Part shown: positions 24,450 to 33,123 of the stretch, one piece after another | Numbering within the stretch: the first letter of the stretch is position 1 | Layout of the letters: each line of letters opens with the position of its first letter | NCBI RefSeq assembly: GCF_022370755.2 | Contig: NZ_CP092364.2 | Span: forward strand, 248,001 to 312,000 | Reading direction: 5' to 3' | DNA length: 64,000 bases | Source of the DNA: Mycolicibacterium goodii | Lineage (GTDB): Bacteria > Actinomycetota > Actinomycetes > Mycobacteriales > Mycobacteriaceae | Program-made: the position numbers and the translations under genes | The notes under the pieces: generated by a model | Told to the model about the DNA's origin: nothing | The model's database searches: none | What the model saw: only the letters and a program-made list of their open reading frames with translations

Positions 24450-26281
24450 GCGTCACCGACTGGCGTGGACGCCTGCAAGAAGAGCACGACCCGAACAACG
24501 ATGACAACCTGCCGATCGACGAGAGCGTGCCGCTGCGCCGCGAGGCACGCTCCCTGCTGGTCTCGCTGCTGCGGCCGTACCGCTGGATCGTGGGGCTGCT
24601 CGCACTCGTCGTCATCGTGGAGAACGCCGCGCGGCTGTCGGTTCCTATCCTGGTGCAGCGCGGCATCGACCACGGCATCCCGCCGATCATCGACGGTGGT
24701 TCGGCGCATGAGCTCATGGTCATCGTCGCGACACTGTGTGCGGTGGTGCTCGTGCAGGCCGCCAGTCGGATGTTCTTCCTGCGCCGGTCCGGACGTGTGG
24801 GGCAGAACGTGCTGCTGGAATTGCGGCGCCGCGTGTTCCGGCACTTCCAGCGCCTCGATCTGGCGTTCCACGACCGGTACACGTCGGGCCGCGTCGTGAG
24901 CCGGTCGACCAACGACGTCGAGGCCATCCAGGACATGCTGGAGACCGGTTTCGACAGCCTGATCACCGCGGTGCTCACGTTGTTCGGCACCGCGGCGCTG
25001 TTGGTCGCACTGGACTGGCGGCTGGGCCTGATGTGTCTGGCGGCGTTCCCGATCCTGGTGGCGCTGGTGTGGTGGTTCCGCAACGAGTCGGCCCGCACGT
25101 ACCGCAAGGTGCGCGAGAGCGCCGCGCTGGTGATCGTGCAGTTCGTCGAGACGATGACCGGCATCAAGGCCGTGCAGGCCTACCGGCGCGAACCCCGCAA
25201 CCAGGAGATCTTCTCCGAGATCGCCGACGGCTACCGCGAGATCAACGAGAAGACCTTCAAGCTGCTCGCGATCTTCATGCCGGGCGTCAAACTCGTCGGC
25301 AACATCACGACCGGCGTGGTGCTGCTCTACGGCGGCTACCGGGTGCTGGGCGATCAGATGACCATCGGCACGCTCGCCGCGTTCCTGCTGTACCTGCGCA
25401 TGTTCTTCGAACCCATGCAGGAGATCTCGCAGTTCTTCAACACCTTCCAGTCGGCGTCGTCGGCGCTGGAGAAGCTCGCGGGCGTGCTCGCGCAGAAGCC
25501 GGGCATCGCCGATCCCGAGCACCCGGTCCCCCTGGATTCGGTCGCGGGGACCATCGCGTTCGACCACGTGCGCTTCGCGTACACGCCAGGCCGCCCGGTG
25601 TTGCCGGATCTGACGTTGACGGTGCCCGCGGGACAGACGGTGGCGTTGGTCGGCACCACGGGTGCGGGCAAGACCACGATCGCCAAGCTGATCGCGCGTT
25701 TCTACGACCCCACCGCGGGCACCGTCACGCTCGACGGCGTCGACCTTCGCGACCTGTCGCAATCCGAGCTGCGCCGACACGTCGTGATGGTGACCCAGGA
25801 GAACTTCATGTTCGAGGGCACCATCGCCGACAACATCCGCTTCGGCCGCCCCGACGCCTCCGATGCACAGGTGCGCGCGGCGGCCGAGGCCGTCGGCGCG
25901 GACCGCTTCATCGCCACGCTGCCCGACGGCGACGCCACCGATGTCGCCAAGCGCGGCGGCAGGCTCAGCGCCGGGCAACGTCAGCTCATCGCGTTCGCCA
26001 GGGCCTTCCTCGCCGACCCGGCCGTGCTGATCCTCGATGAGGCCACGTCCTCGCTCGACATCCCCAGCGAGCGCATGGTCCAGCGTGCCCTGGAGACCGT
26101 CCTCGCCGATCGCACCGCACTCGTCATCGCACACCGGTTGTCGACCGTGCAGATCGCCGACCGCGTGCTCGTGCTCGAGCACGGTCGCATCATCGAGGAC
26201 GGCTCACCTGCCGATCTGATCGGCCGCACCGACGGCGCCTATGCGGCGCTGCACCGCGCCTGGGTCGATTCCCTGGCCTGA
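24446..26281 (+). CDS. ABC exporter half-transporter, heterodimer partner
   Basis: A 611-residue permease-ATPase fusion starting at ATG 24446, overlapping the previous stop (ATGA) with GGAGGTG upstream, so the two subunits are made together. Its own Walker A (GTTGAGKTT), Q-loop (VTQENF), Walker B (LILDEATSSLD) and H-loop (IAHRLST) are canonical, but the signature is LSAGQRQ instead of LSGGQ. The LSAGQ would face the defective Walker B of the previous protein, leaving one good and one poor ATP site per heterodimer. The arrangement resembles Rv1272c/Rv1273c in M. tuberculosis, implicated in lipid import or export. Confidence 0.93.
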   Translation: MSVTDWRGRLQEEHDPNNDDNLPIDESVPLRREARSLLVSLLRPYRWIVGLLALVVIVENAARLSVPILVQRGIDHGIPPIIDGGSAHELMVIVATLCAVVLVQAASRMFFLRRSGRVGQNVLLELRRRVFRHFQRLDLAFHDRYTSGRVVSRSTNDVEAIQDMLETGFDSLITAVLTLFGTAALLVALDWRLGLMCLAAFPILVALVWWFRNESARTYRKVRESAALVIVQFVETMTGIKAVQAYRREPRNQEIFSEIADGYREINEKTFKLLAIFMPGVKLVGNITTGVVLLYGGYRVLGDQMTIGTLAAFLLYLRMFFEPMQEISQFFNTFQSASSALEKLAGVLAQKPGIADPEHPVPLDSVAGTIAFDHVRFAYTPGRPVLPDLTLTVPAGQTVALVGTTGAGKTTIAKLIARFYDPTAGTVTLDGVDLRDLSQSELRRHVVMVTQENFMFEGTIADNIRFGRPDASDAQVRAAAEAVGADRFIATLPDGDATDVAKRGGRLSAGQRQLIAFARAFLADPAVLILDEATSSLDIPSERMVQRALETVLADRTALVIAHRLSTVQIADRVLVLEHGRIIEDGSPADLIGRTDGAYAALHRAWVDSLA

Positions 26282-26306
26282 GTTTCCGCGCCGCACTTTC
26301 CCTTGC

Positions 26307-26364
26307 CGAGCAGACGCAAAACTGCCCAATTTCCTCGCAAAATAGGCAGTTTTACGTCTGCTCG
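26307..26364. terminator. Long hairpin between convergent genes (GAGCAGACGCAAAA repeat, copy 1)
   Basis: Arms of 20 bases (26307-26326 and 26345-26364) pair with a single mismatch around an 18-base loop. It lies between the stop of the ABC exporter and the stop of the epoxide hydrolase on the other strand, so it can terminate both. A close relative lies at 60235-60294; in both cases AAGAAATC follows the right arm within a few bases. Confidence 0.75.
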
Positions 26365-26375
26365 CGAAAGAAATC

Positions 26376-27488
26376 TCAGCGCACGGTGTCGAAGAACGCG
26401 CGCACATCGTCGACGAACAGCTCGGGCTGCTCGAACGCGGCGAAGTGCCCGCCACGCGGCATTGTCGTGAAATGCGTGACGTTGTAGACCTTTTCGCACC
26501 ACGAGCGCGGTGAGCGCAGGATCTCCTCGGGGAACGACGCGATACCGGTCGGCAGGCTGACGTATTCTCCGTTGCCGAACGCCTTTCCGCTCTCCCAGTA
26601 CAGCCGTGCCGACGACGTGGCCGACGCGGTGGTCCAGTACAGCATGACGTTGTCGAGCAGTTCCTCACGGCTCAGCACGTTCTCGGGATGCCCGTCGCAG
26701 TCCATCCACGACCAGAACTTCTCGACGATCCACGCCAACTGTCCGACGGGGGAGTCCACGAGGCCGTAACCGAGGGTCTGCGGACGGGTCGACTGCTGGC
26801 GCATGTAGCCCGAATCCTGCGTGCGGTAGTAGTGCAACCGCTCCAGGGTCTGCTGCAGTTCCTCGCTCGTCTCCCCGGGCCTGTCGGGCGGCGGCGATGC
26901 GATCGGCATGTTGACGTGGATCCCCACGCAGTGGCCGACGTTGCGGCCGATCTGTGTCGTCACCGCGGCGCTCCAGTCGCCGCCCTGCGCGCCGTAACGC
27001 GCATACCCCAGCCGCGTCATCAGGGTGTCCCAGGCCTGCGCGATCCGCTCGATGCCCCAACCGGTCGACGTGGGCTTGCCGGAGAAGCCGTAGCCGGGCA
27101 GCGACGGGCACACCACGTCGAACCCGGCTTGCGTCAACGGCTCGATCACCTTGTGGAATTCGACGACGGATCCGGGCCAGCCGTGCGTGATGAGCAGCGG
27201 AAACGCATCGGGCTGCGACGAGCGCTGGTGGATGAAGTGGATGTCGAGCCCGTCGAGTTCGGTGACGTAATGGTCGAAGCGGTTCAGCGCGGCCTCACGG
27301 GCCCGCCAGTCGTAGTCGGTGGCCCAGTACTCGGCGAGTTCGCGCGTGTAGTCCAGCGGGATGCCCTGACTCCAGTCGTCGACGGTCTCCGGTTCTGGCC
27401 AGCGGGTGCGGCTCAATCGGTTCCTGAGGTCGTCGAGGTCGGCGTCGGGTACGGCGATGCGGAAGGGGCGGATCAACGTGTCGCTCAT
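26376..27488 (-). CDS. Epoxide hydrolase (alpha/beta hydrolase with EHN domain)
   Basis: A 370-residue enzyme. The N-terminal epoxide-hydrolase domain (residues 1-100: PDADLDDLRNRLSRTRWPE, DYTRELAEYW) is followed by the hydrolase core: oxyanion motif HGWPGS (102-107), nucleophile Asp171 in GGDWS, and the C-terminal His in PRGGHFAAFEQP. These are the marks of the juvenile-hormone/microsomal type. It opens an epoxide to a diol; the natural substrate is unknown. It is divergent from a LysR gene with only 18 bases between start codons, which suggests direct control. Confidence 0.93.
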   Translation of the reverse strand: MSDTLIRPFRIAVPDADLDDLRNRLSRTRWPEPETVDDWSQGIPLDYTRELAEYWATDYDWRAREAALNRFDHYVTELDGLDIHFIHQRSSQPDAFPLLITHGWPGSVVEFHKVIEPLTQAGFDVVCPSLPGYGFSGKPTSTGWGIERIAQAWDTLMTRLGYARYGAQGGDWSAAVTTQIGRNVGHCVGIHVNMPIASPPPDRPGETSEELQQTLERLHYYRTQDSGYMRQQSTRPQTLGYGLVDSPVGQLAWIVEKFWSWMDCDGHPENVLSREELLDNVMLYWTTASATSSARLYWESGKAFGNGEYVSLPTGIASFPEEILRSPRSWCEKVYNVTHFTTMPRGGHFAAFEQPELFVDDVRAFFDTVR

Positions 27489-27506
27489 GGGTCAATACTG
27501 CACGGT

Positions 27507-28463
27507 ATGACGCTCAATCAACTTCGGGCTTTCGTCGAAGCGCACCGCCTTGGCTCGTTCACCGCTGCCGCCGATGCGCTGGCTGTCGCCCAGGCGTCGG
27601 TCTCCGAGCTGGTGCGTCGTCTCGAAGAAGAGCTCGACGCTCAGTTGTTCGTCCGTGGCAGCCGAAAGCTCGCGCTCACCGCGGCAGGTCAAGAGCTGTT
27701 GCCGTATGCGGAGCAGGCCGTCCACGCGGCCGATGGTGGCGTGCACGCGGTGCGGTCACTCGGCTCGCTCGGTGGCGGAACCGCAACCTTCGGTATGCCC
27801 CGCAATGCGGACTACTACTTGCTGTCGAGTCTGGTCCAGACCTTTCACATGCGCTATCCCGCGGTACGGGTGCGGTTGGTCGGCCAGAACTCCGCCGAGA
27901 CCGCCGCGGCGATACAGGCCGGCGAGATCGAAGCGGGGATGCTCATCCTGCCGATCGACGACGAGGATCTCACGGTTCGCCCGTTGCTGCGCGACGAGGT
28001 CTTCTACGTGACGGCAGATCCGGCACGCGCCGCGAAACCCGTTACGATTCAACAGTTCTCTGAGGCCGACCTGGTGCTCTACGACGCCCATTACGGCTGG
28101 AAGGATCCGACGCGCCGTCAATTGGCGGAGCGTGCACAACTGGCGGGTCTGCGGTTGGAGCCGATGATCGAGATCGAACACGTCGAGGCCGCGCTGAAAT
28201 TGGCCGCAGGCAGGGTGGGCGACACGATCGCGAGCGGTGCGGTCATCGACAGCGATGCGTTCCCGGCCGCCCTGTACACCGCACCGTTCGCCGAGCCGTT
28301 GTACGACGTGATCGCCCTTGCGCAGCATCGCGCTCGCCCGCTGTCCAATGCCACCCGTGAGTTCGCACGCCTCGCCGAGGACACCATTCGCGAGTTGCAC
28401 ATCCAATCTGAGCTGTCCGGCCGCAACGAAGTTGCCCCGCTGATTGCGCGTCGAGCGCGCTGA
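27507..28463 (+). CDS. LysR-family transcriptional regulator
   Basis: A 318-residue LysR protein: winged HTH in residues 1-60 (MTLNQLRAFVEA, GSFTAAADALAVAQASVSELVRRLEEELDAQLFVR) and a two-lobed periplasmic-binding-type effector domain after about 90. It stands between the divergent epoxide hydrolase and the hisD-like/nitrilase/permease operon downstream on its own strand, so it could control either. LysR proteins usually activate a divergent or adjacent catabolic gene when a pathway intermediate binds. ATG 27507 is chosen by the conserved N-terminus. Confidence 0.93.
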   Translation: MTLNQLRAFVEAHRLGSFTAAADALAVAQASVSELVRRLEEELDAQLFVRGSRKLALTAAGQELLPYAEQAVHAADGGVHAVRSLGSLGGGTATFGMPRNADYYLLSSLVQTFHMRYPAVRVRLVGQNSAETAAAIQAGEIEAGMLILPIDDEDLTVRPLLRDEVFYVTADPARAAKPVTIQQFSEADLVLYDAHYGWKDPTRRQLAERAQLAGLRLEPMIEIEHVEAALKLAAGRVGDTIASGAVIDSDAFPAALYTAPFAEPLYDVIALAQHRARPLSNATREFARLAEDTIRELHIQSELSGRNEVAPLIARRAR

Positions 28464-28494
28464 ACCAGCATCTATAGGGTTATCCTTCGGTTCA
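28461..28494. promoter_or_regulatory. Inverted repeat upstream of the hisD-like operon
   Basis: TGAACC (28461-28466) and GGTTCA (28489-28494) are mirror arms around an AT-richer centre (CTATAGGGTTATCC) in the 84-base gap between the LysR gene and the hisD-like gene. The arrangement fits a LysR-type regulatory site, but no consensus is available to confirm it. Confidence 0.3.
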
Positions 28495-28547
28495 TGCAGG
28501 AGTTGCCCATCTAGTCCTTTGTCTGATTTCGGCATACCGTCGCCGGC

Positions 28548-29903
28548 ATGCAGATCACGACCGATGAAGCTCGCACCCTCGGCCCTCTCACCTGGCTGAA
28601 GAAGCCCGCAGTCGATGGCCCGCCTGCGCAACGCGATCCGAAGGTCGTCGAGCGCGTGTCGCAGATGCTGCTGGACATCGAACGCAGAGGCCTCGACGCG
28701 GTGCGTGCCTACGCCCAAGAGCTCGACAGGTGGTCGGGCCCGCTCGAGATCGGCGCCGACGAACTGCGCAGGAGCGGCGACGCCCTCCCGGCCGATGTAC
28801 GTGAGGCGCTGGAGCTCGGCTACGAGCGCACCAACCGGTTCGCGGTCGCACAACGTGCGCGGCTGACCGACTTCGAGATCGAACTCGCGCCGGGAGTGAC
28901 CGGAGGCGTTCAGTATGTGCCCGTCAACCGGGTGGGGGCCTACTTGCCCGCCGGGCGTTTCCCGCTTCTGGCCAGCGCCTTCATGACTGTCGGCGTCGCC
29001 AAGGCAGCCGGTGTTCCCACGGTGCTGGCGTGCACACCGCCGTCGGGTGAGCACGGTGCCCACCCCGCGGTTCTGTACGGGGCCTACCTGTCGCACGCTG
29101 ACTCGGTCTTCGCCGTAGGCGGTGTACAGGCTCTGGGCGCCATGGCATTCGGGCTCATCGGCGACGGTCCGGTCGACATGCTCGTCGGCGCGGGGAACGC
29201 ATTCGTCACCGAAGCCAAACGTCAGCTGTTCGGCCGGGTCGGAATCGACCTGCTCGCGGGCCCGTCCGAAGTCGCCGTGCTCGCCGACGAGACGGCAGAT
29301 CCGGAATGGGTCGCCGCCGATCTGCTGGGTCAGGCCGAGCACGGCCCGAACTCTCCGGCCGCCCTGATCACGACGTCGGATGTGTTGGGCCGAAAAGTGA
29401 TCGAGGCCATCGACCGGCAGCTTGAGACGTTGGCGACCCGTGCGGTCGCCGGGCCGGCGTGGCGCGATTTCGGATCGGTGATCGTCGCCTCTGATGCCGA
29501 GCAGGCCGCGGCGATCGCCGATGTCCTCGGGCCCGAGCATCTCGAAGTGCAGACCGCTGACGACGACTACTTCCTCAAGCGGCTGCGCAACTACGGGTCC
29601 CTGTTCCTGGGCAGGTGGAGCACCGTCGCATACTCCGACAAGGGCATCGCCGGCACCAACCACGTGCTGCCGACCGGTAAGACGGCGCGCTACAACGCCG
29701 GCCTCTCGGTGTCGCGATTCGTCAAACCGCTGACGTACCAGCGCGCGGCCCGTGAGGCGACCGCTGAACTGGCACCCGCGGTCGAGCGTATCTCGGCATT
29801 CGAAGGACTGGCTGCGCATGAGGCAACGGCCACGATCAGAATCGAAGAGATCGGTCGTGACTCAGCGGTTTTCGACGGTACACCCGCGGCGAGCCGCCGA
29901 TGA
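28548..29903 (+). CDS. Histidinol-dehydrogenase-family enzyme outside a his operon
   Basis: A 451-residue HisD-family zinc, NAD-dependent dehydrogenase. The signature block is present: GAGNAFVTEAKRQLFG, LLAGPSEVAVLAD, zinc ligands Gln262 and His265 in GQAEHGP, the EHLEVQ pair, GTNHVLPTG and the C-terminal AHEATATIR. All catalytic positions I can map to HisD are kept. No other histidine-biosynthesis gene is near. Instead a nitrilase and an NCS1 permease follow, so a catabolic alcohol dehydrogenase role (as in sulfopropanediol dehydrogenase HpsN) is more likely than histidine synthesis. Confidence 0.9.
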   Translation: MQITTDEARTLGPLTWLKKPAVDGPPAQRDPKVVERVSQMLLDIERRGLDAVRAYAQELDRWSGPLEIGADELRRSGDALPADVREALELGYERTNRFAVAQRARLTDFEIELAPGVTGGVQYVPVNRVGAYLPAGRFPLLASAFMTVGVAKAAGVPTVLACTPPSGEHGAHPAVLYGAYLSHADSVFAVGGVQALGAMAFGLIGDGPVDMLVGAGNAFVTEAKRQLFGRVGIDLLAGPSEVAVLADETADPEWVAADLLGQAEHGPNSPAALITTSDVLGRKVIEAIDRQLETLATRAVAGPAWRDFGSVIVASDAEQAAAIADVLGPEHLEVQTADDDYFLKRLRNYGSLFLGRWSTVAYSDKGIAGTNHVLPTGKTARYNAGLSVSRFVKPLTYQRAAREATAELAPAVERISAFEGLAAHEATATIRIEEIGRDSAVFDGTPAASRR

Positions 29904-29916
29904 AGGGACGGTATGG

Positions 29917-30762
29917 GTGAACAGGAAGCTACGCGTCTCGGCGGTCACGCCCGACATCGTGATCGGTGATCTCGATGAGAACCTCGCACGGTTGCGCAGT
30001 GCGCTGCGGACCGTCGAGTGGACCCGCCCGCACCTGGCGGTGTTGCCCGAGCTTGCGACGAGCGGGTATGTGTTCACCGACATCGACGAGGCCCGAAAGC
30101 TGTCATTGCGCGCCGACGACGCGCGGTTGACCGCACTGGCCGATGACGTTCCTGCGGGTTGTGTCGCCGTGGTGGGCTTCGCGGAGGCCGACGGTGACAC
30201 GCTGTACAACTCGGCCATCGTCATCGGTGAGGGCAGGATTGTCGGTACCTACCGCAAAGCGCACCTGTGGGCGGCCGAGCCCGAGTTCTTCGCGACCGGC
30301 GCCGAAGCGGGGACGGTCATCGACACCCCGATCTGCCGGCTCGGGGTCGCGATCTGTTACGACAACGAATTCCCCGAGCTGCCAAGACGACTCGCCCTCC
30401 GCGGAGCCGAGGTGCTGGCCCTGCCGGTGAACTGGCCGCTGGTGGACCGCCCGGAGGGTGAGCATGCCCCAGAAACCATTCAGGCCATGGCTGCCGCGCG
30501 GTCGTCGCAACTGGCGATCGTGATCGCCGACCGCCGCGGGACGGAGCGTGGTGTCCGGTGGACCGGCGGAACCGCTGTGATCGGCCCGGACGGCTGGATC
30601 AAGGCAACGCCACAGGGCGACGAGACAATCGTGACAGCCGTCCTGGATTTGACCGACAGCAAGGCGATCGGCGATCTCAACGACGCACTGGCCGATCGCC
30701 GACCCGACCTGTACGGCGACCTTGTCGAATCTCGCTTGGCCGCAACCGACATCCCTGACTAG
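29917..30762 (+). CDS. Carbon-nitrogen hydrolase (nitrilase superfamily)
   Basis: A 281-residue amidase/nitrilase-fold enzyme with the full Glu-Lys-Cys triad: Glu45 in LPELATSG, Lys114 in YRKAHLW and Cys147 in AICYDNEFPE. It hydrolyses a C-N bond in an amide, carbamoyl or nitrile; the substrate is unknown, but omega-amidase or N-carbamoyl hydrolase types are plausible next to a nucleobase-type transporter. GTG 29917 is chosen because GAAGGGA lies seven bases upstream and the hisD-like stop is 13 bases before. It forms an operon with its neighbours on both sides. Confidence 0.9.
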   Translation: MNRKLRVSAVTPDIVIGDLDENLARLRSALRTVEWTRPHLAVLPELATSGYVFTDIDEARKLSLRADDARLTALADDVPAGCVAVVGFAEADGDTLYNSAIVIGEGRIVGTYRKAHLWAAEPEFFATGAEAGTVIDTPICRLGVAICYDNEFPELPRRLALRGAEVLALPVNWPLVDRPEGEHAPETIQAMAAARSSQLAIVIADRRGTERGVRWTGGTAVIGPDGWIKATPQGDETIVTAVLDLTDSKAIGDLNDALADRRPDLYGDLVESRLAATDIPD

Positions 30763-30774
30763 GAACGAGATCTC

Positions 30775-32235
30775 ATGGCCACCGACTCTGCATCGGTCGA
30801 ATCGAAGTCGATCGATTGGATTCCGCTCGGCGAGCGCCGCGGCAAGCCCGCGATGCTGTTTCCGCTGTGGTTCATGTCGAATGCGAATCTCACCACCCTC
30901 GCGACGGGCATGGTGGGTGCGGCCCTCGGCGCGTCGTTCCTGACGTCGTTGGTGGCCATCGTGCTCGGCGCTGCCGTTGGGACGGTGTTCACCGCGTTCC
31001 ACTCTGCGCAGGGCCCACAGTTGGGGCTGCCGCAGATGATTCAGTCGCGAGCGCAGTTCGGGTATCGCGGCGTTGTGGTGATCTGCGCTGTCGTGATCTT
31101 CAGCATCGTGGGCTTCAACATCTTCAACCAGATCCTCGCCGGTGATGTGCTCACCATGACCACCGGTGTCGACGCCCGCAATCTGTGGTTCGTACTCATC
31201 ACCGCTCTTGCGCTCGTCCTCGCGATCTACGGCTACCACTGGATCCACCGCGTCCAGAACTGGCTCACCTGGCTGTTTTTGGCGACTTTCGGGGTGTTCA
31301 CGGTCGTGGCGCTCGTCACGCTGCACCTGCCGCACGGGCAGTTCGGCTTCGCCGGGTTCAGCTGGCCGGCCTTCCTCGTCCAGTTCGCCGCCGCCGCGGC
31401 CTACGCCCTGGGCTGGGCCCCGTATGTCTCCGATTACTCCCGGTATCTGCCGCCGCAGACCAGCCCGGGCAAGGCGCTGTTCTACACGTACGGCGGGGTG
31501 TTCGTCGGTAGTTCCTGGCTGATGATCCTGGGGGCGTTCGTCGCAGCGCTGTTCGCCGACGTCTCACCGCTTGAGGCGGTCAAGCAGGCAGCCGACGGCA
31601 TCCTGCCGGGTGCGGGTCTGTGGCTGCTCGTGGCGGCGCTGCCGGGCCTGGTCACGGTCATCACGGTCAACATCTACGCGTCGTCGATCGAGCTGATCAC
31701 GATCATCGACTCGTTCCGTGCGGTGTCGCCGACCCGGCGGCTCAGGGTCGGCGCATGCGTGGTGATCGGCTTGGCCGGCTTACTGGGCGCAGTACTGAGC
31801 ACCGGCGAGTTCCTCGACAACTTCAGCAGTTTCCTGGTGATCCTGTTGTACCTGCTGGTGCCGTGGACTTCGGTGAACCTGGTCGATTACTACCTCGTCC
31901 GCCGCGGACGCTATGCCATCCGCGAGATCTTCGTGCCACGGGGCGGCGTGTACGGCACCTGGGGGTGGCGAGGCCTGGCCGCCTACGCGATCGGAATCAT
32001 CGCGATGATCCCGTTTGTGGTCACCGTCTGGTACACGGGTCCGGTCGCCAAGGCTCTCGACGACGTCGACATCGCGCTGTTCGTCGGGTTGTTCGCGTCC
32101 GCCGTCGCCTATCTTCTGATGGCGAGATCTCTCGATCTGGCCGGAGAACAGGCCAAGGCGCAACATGATGCCCATGAGCACGGTTTCGAGGCGGTGAGCT
32201 TCGCGTCGCCCAGGACCGGCGATCAGGGTATCTGA
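30775..32235 (+). CDS. NCS1-family cytosine/purine/hydantoin-type permease
   Basis: A 486-residue membrane transporter with about 12 hydrophobic helices. NCS1 landmarks: the N-terminal WIPLGERRGKPAMLFPLWFMSNANLTTLATG, SRAQFGYRG after TM2, the cytoplasmic DYSRYLPP loop, and the late VPWTSVNLVDYYLVRRG. The family imports nucleobases, hydantoins, allantoin, thiamine or related compounds with sodium or protons. It begins 12 bases after the nitrilase gene. Its C-terminus overlaps the stop of the convergent LuxR gene by 13 bases. Confidence 0.9.
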   Translation: MATDSASVESKSIDWIPLGERRGKPAMLFPLWFMSNANLTTLATGMVGAALGASFLTSLVAIVLGAAVGTVFTAFHSAQGPQLGLPQMIQSRAQFGYRGVVVICAVVIFSIVGFNIFNQILAGDVLTMTTGVDARNLWFVLITALALVLAIYGYHWIHRVQNWLTWLFLATFGVFTVVALVTLHLPHGQFGFAGFSWPAFLVQFAAAAAYALGWAPYVSDYSRYLPPQTSPGKALFYTYGGVFVGSSWLMILGAFVAALFADVSPLEAVKQAADGILPGAGLWLLVAALPGLVTVITVNIYASSIELITIIDSFRAVSPTRRLRVGACVVIGLAGLLGAVLSTGEFLDNFSSFLVILLYLLVPWTSVNLVDYYLVRRGRYAIREIFVPRGGVYGTWGWRGLAAYAIGIIAMIPFVVTVWYTGPVAKALDDVDIALFVGLFASAVAYLLMARSLDLAGEQAKAQHDAHEHGFEAVSFASPRTGDQGI

Positions 32236-33065
32236 CGCAACCGCCGGGCTTTCGACACGGCCTCGTGCCTGCTATGGGCGCCGAGTTTGCTTGACGCACT
32301 GCGCAGATAGCTCTTGACGGTTTCCGGTTTGAGCGAAAGACGTTGAGCTGCCTCCGCGTTGGTGCAGCCCAAGGCGATCTGCGAGAGCACGTCGACCTCG
32401 CGCGCGGTGAGCGGCGTGGCCGTCGGGGCGTCACCGGACAGTGCGCAGACCAACCGGTCGGCCAGCTCTCCGAGCTGAGCGGCGAGCGGCTGGGACGCGC
32501 CCGAGGCAATTCTGCGCAGGTCGGCGTGGACCTCGCGGATCTGCTCGGCATCGGCGGGCTGATCGGTGAAGTTGGCGAGCTGGGCCTCACGCATGCGCAT
32601 CCGGCGGTCGACCTCGTCGCGGATGCGCAGTTCCTCGCTCAGCCGGCGGGCCGAGTCCACCATCGCGGCGGCGGTGCGGTCACCGATCGGGGCGCTCGTG
32701 CGGTAGGCGCCGTAGAGCACGGCGCGCGCCTTGCCCTCGACCACCACAGGAACCGCGAGGATCGAGCGGATGCCCTCGGTGAGCACGGGCTCGTCGTAGT
32801 CGTGGGTGATGTTCGACGACCGCCGGTAGTCGGCCACCGAGATGGGGCGACGTGCCACCACCGTGGCCCCGCCCAGACCCGCGCTCGGACGCACCGCGAG
32901 TCCGCGCATGGCCGCGGTCCGCGTGCCGAAGAACTCCGTGAGCAGCAACGTCCCGTCGTGCACCTCGCCGCCGAACGTCAAAGGCAGCCCGGTGGTGCCT
33001 GCCATCTGGCGAAGTTCGGCGCGTACGGCGTCGGCGTCACGTGGCCGCAACAGCGGCGAGCGCAT
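32223..33065 (-). CDS. LuxR-type regulator with N-terminal GAF-like sensor
   Basis: A 280-residue protein: an N-terminal GAF-like domain (about residues 20-150, with GLGGATVVARRPISVADY and ILAVPVVVEGKARAVLYGAYR, the usual central strands) joined by a helix to a C-terminal LuxR HTH (LTAREVDVLSQIALGCTNAEAA, LSLKPETVKSYLRSASSKLGAHSRHEAV). ATG 33065 has GAGGGTGA upstream. It is divergent from the acyl-CoA synthetase gene with a 58-base gap, an arrangement common in actinobacteria, where the GAF-LuxR protein controls that operon. The ligand is unknown. Confidence 0.9.
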   Translation of the reverse strand: MRSPLLRPRDADAVRAELRQMAGTTGLPLTFGGEVHDGTLLLTEFFGTRTAAMRGLAVRPSAGLGGATVVARRPISVADYRRSSNITHDYDEPVLTEGIRSILAVPVVVEGKARAVLYGAYRTSAPIGDRTAAAMVDSARRLSEELRIRDEVDRRMRMREAQLANFTDQPADAEQIREVHADLRRIASGASQPLAAQLGELADRLVCALSGDAPTATPLTAREVDVLSQIALGCTNAEAAQRLSLKPETVKSYLRSASSKLGAHSRHEAVSKARRLRQIP

Positions 33066-33123
33066 GCGGTCACCCTCTTTCGGGGGTAGCGGTCGGACAA
33101 CTGTGACGTAGAGCATAGCTGTC

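Noticed and set aside
26282..26375. Insertion-sequence ends or MITE at the GAGCAGACG hairpin
   Set aside because: No flanking target duplication was seen and both copies sit neatly between convergent stop codons, which fits terminators better.
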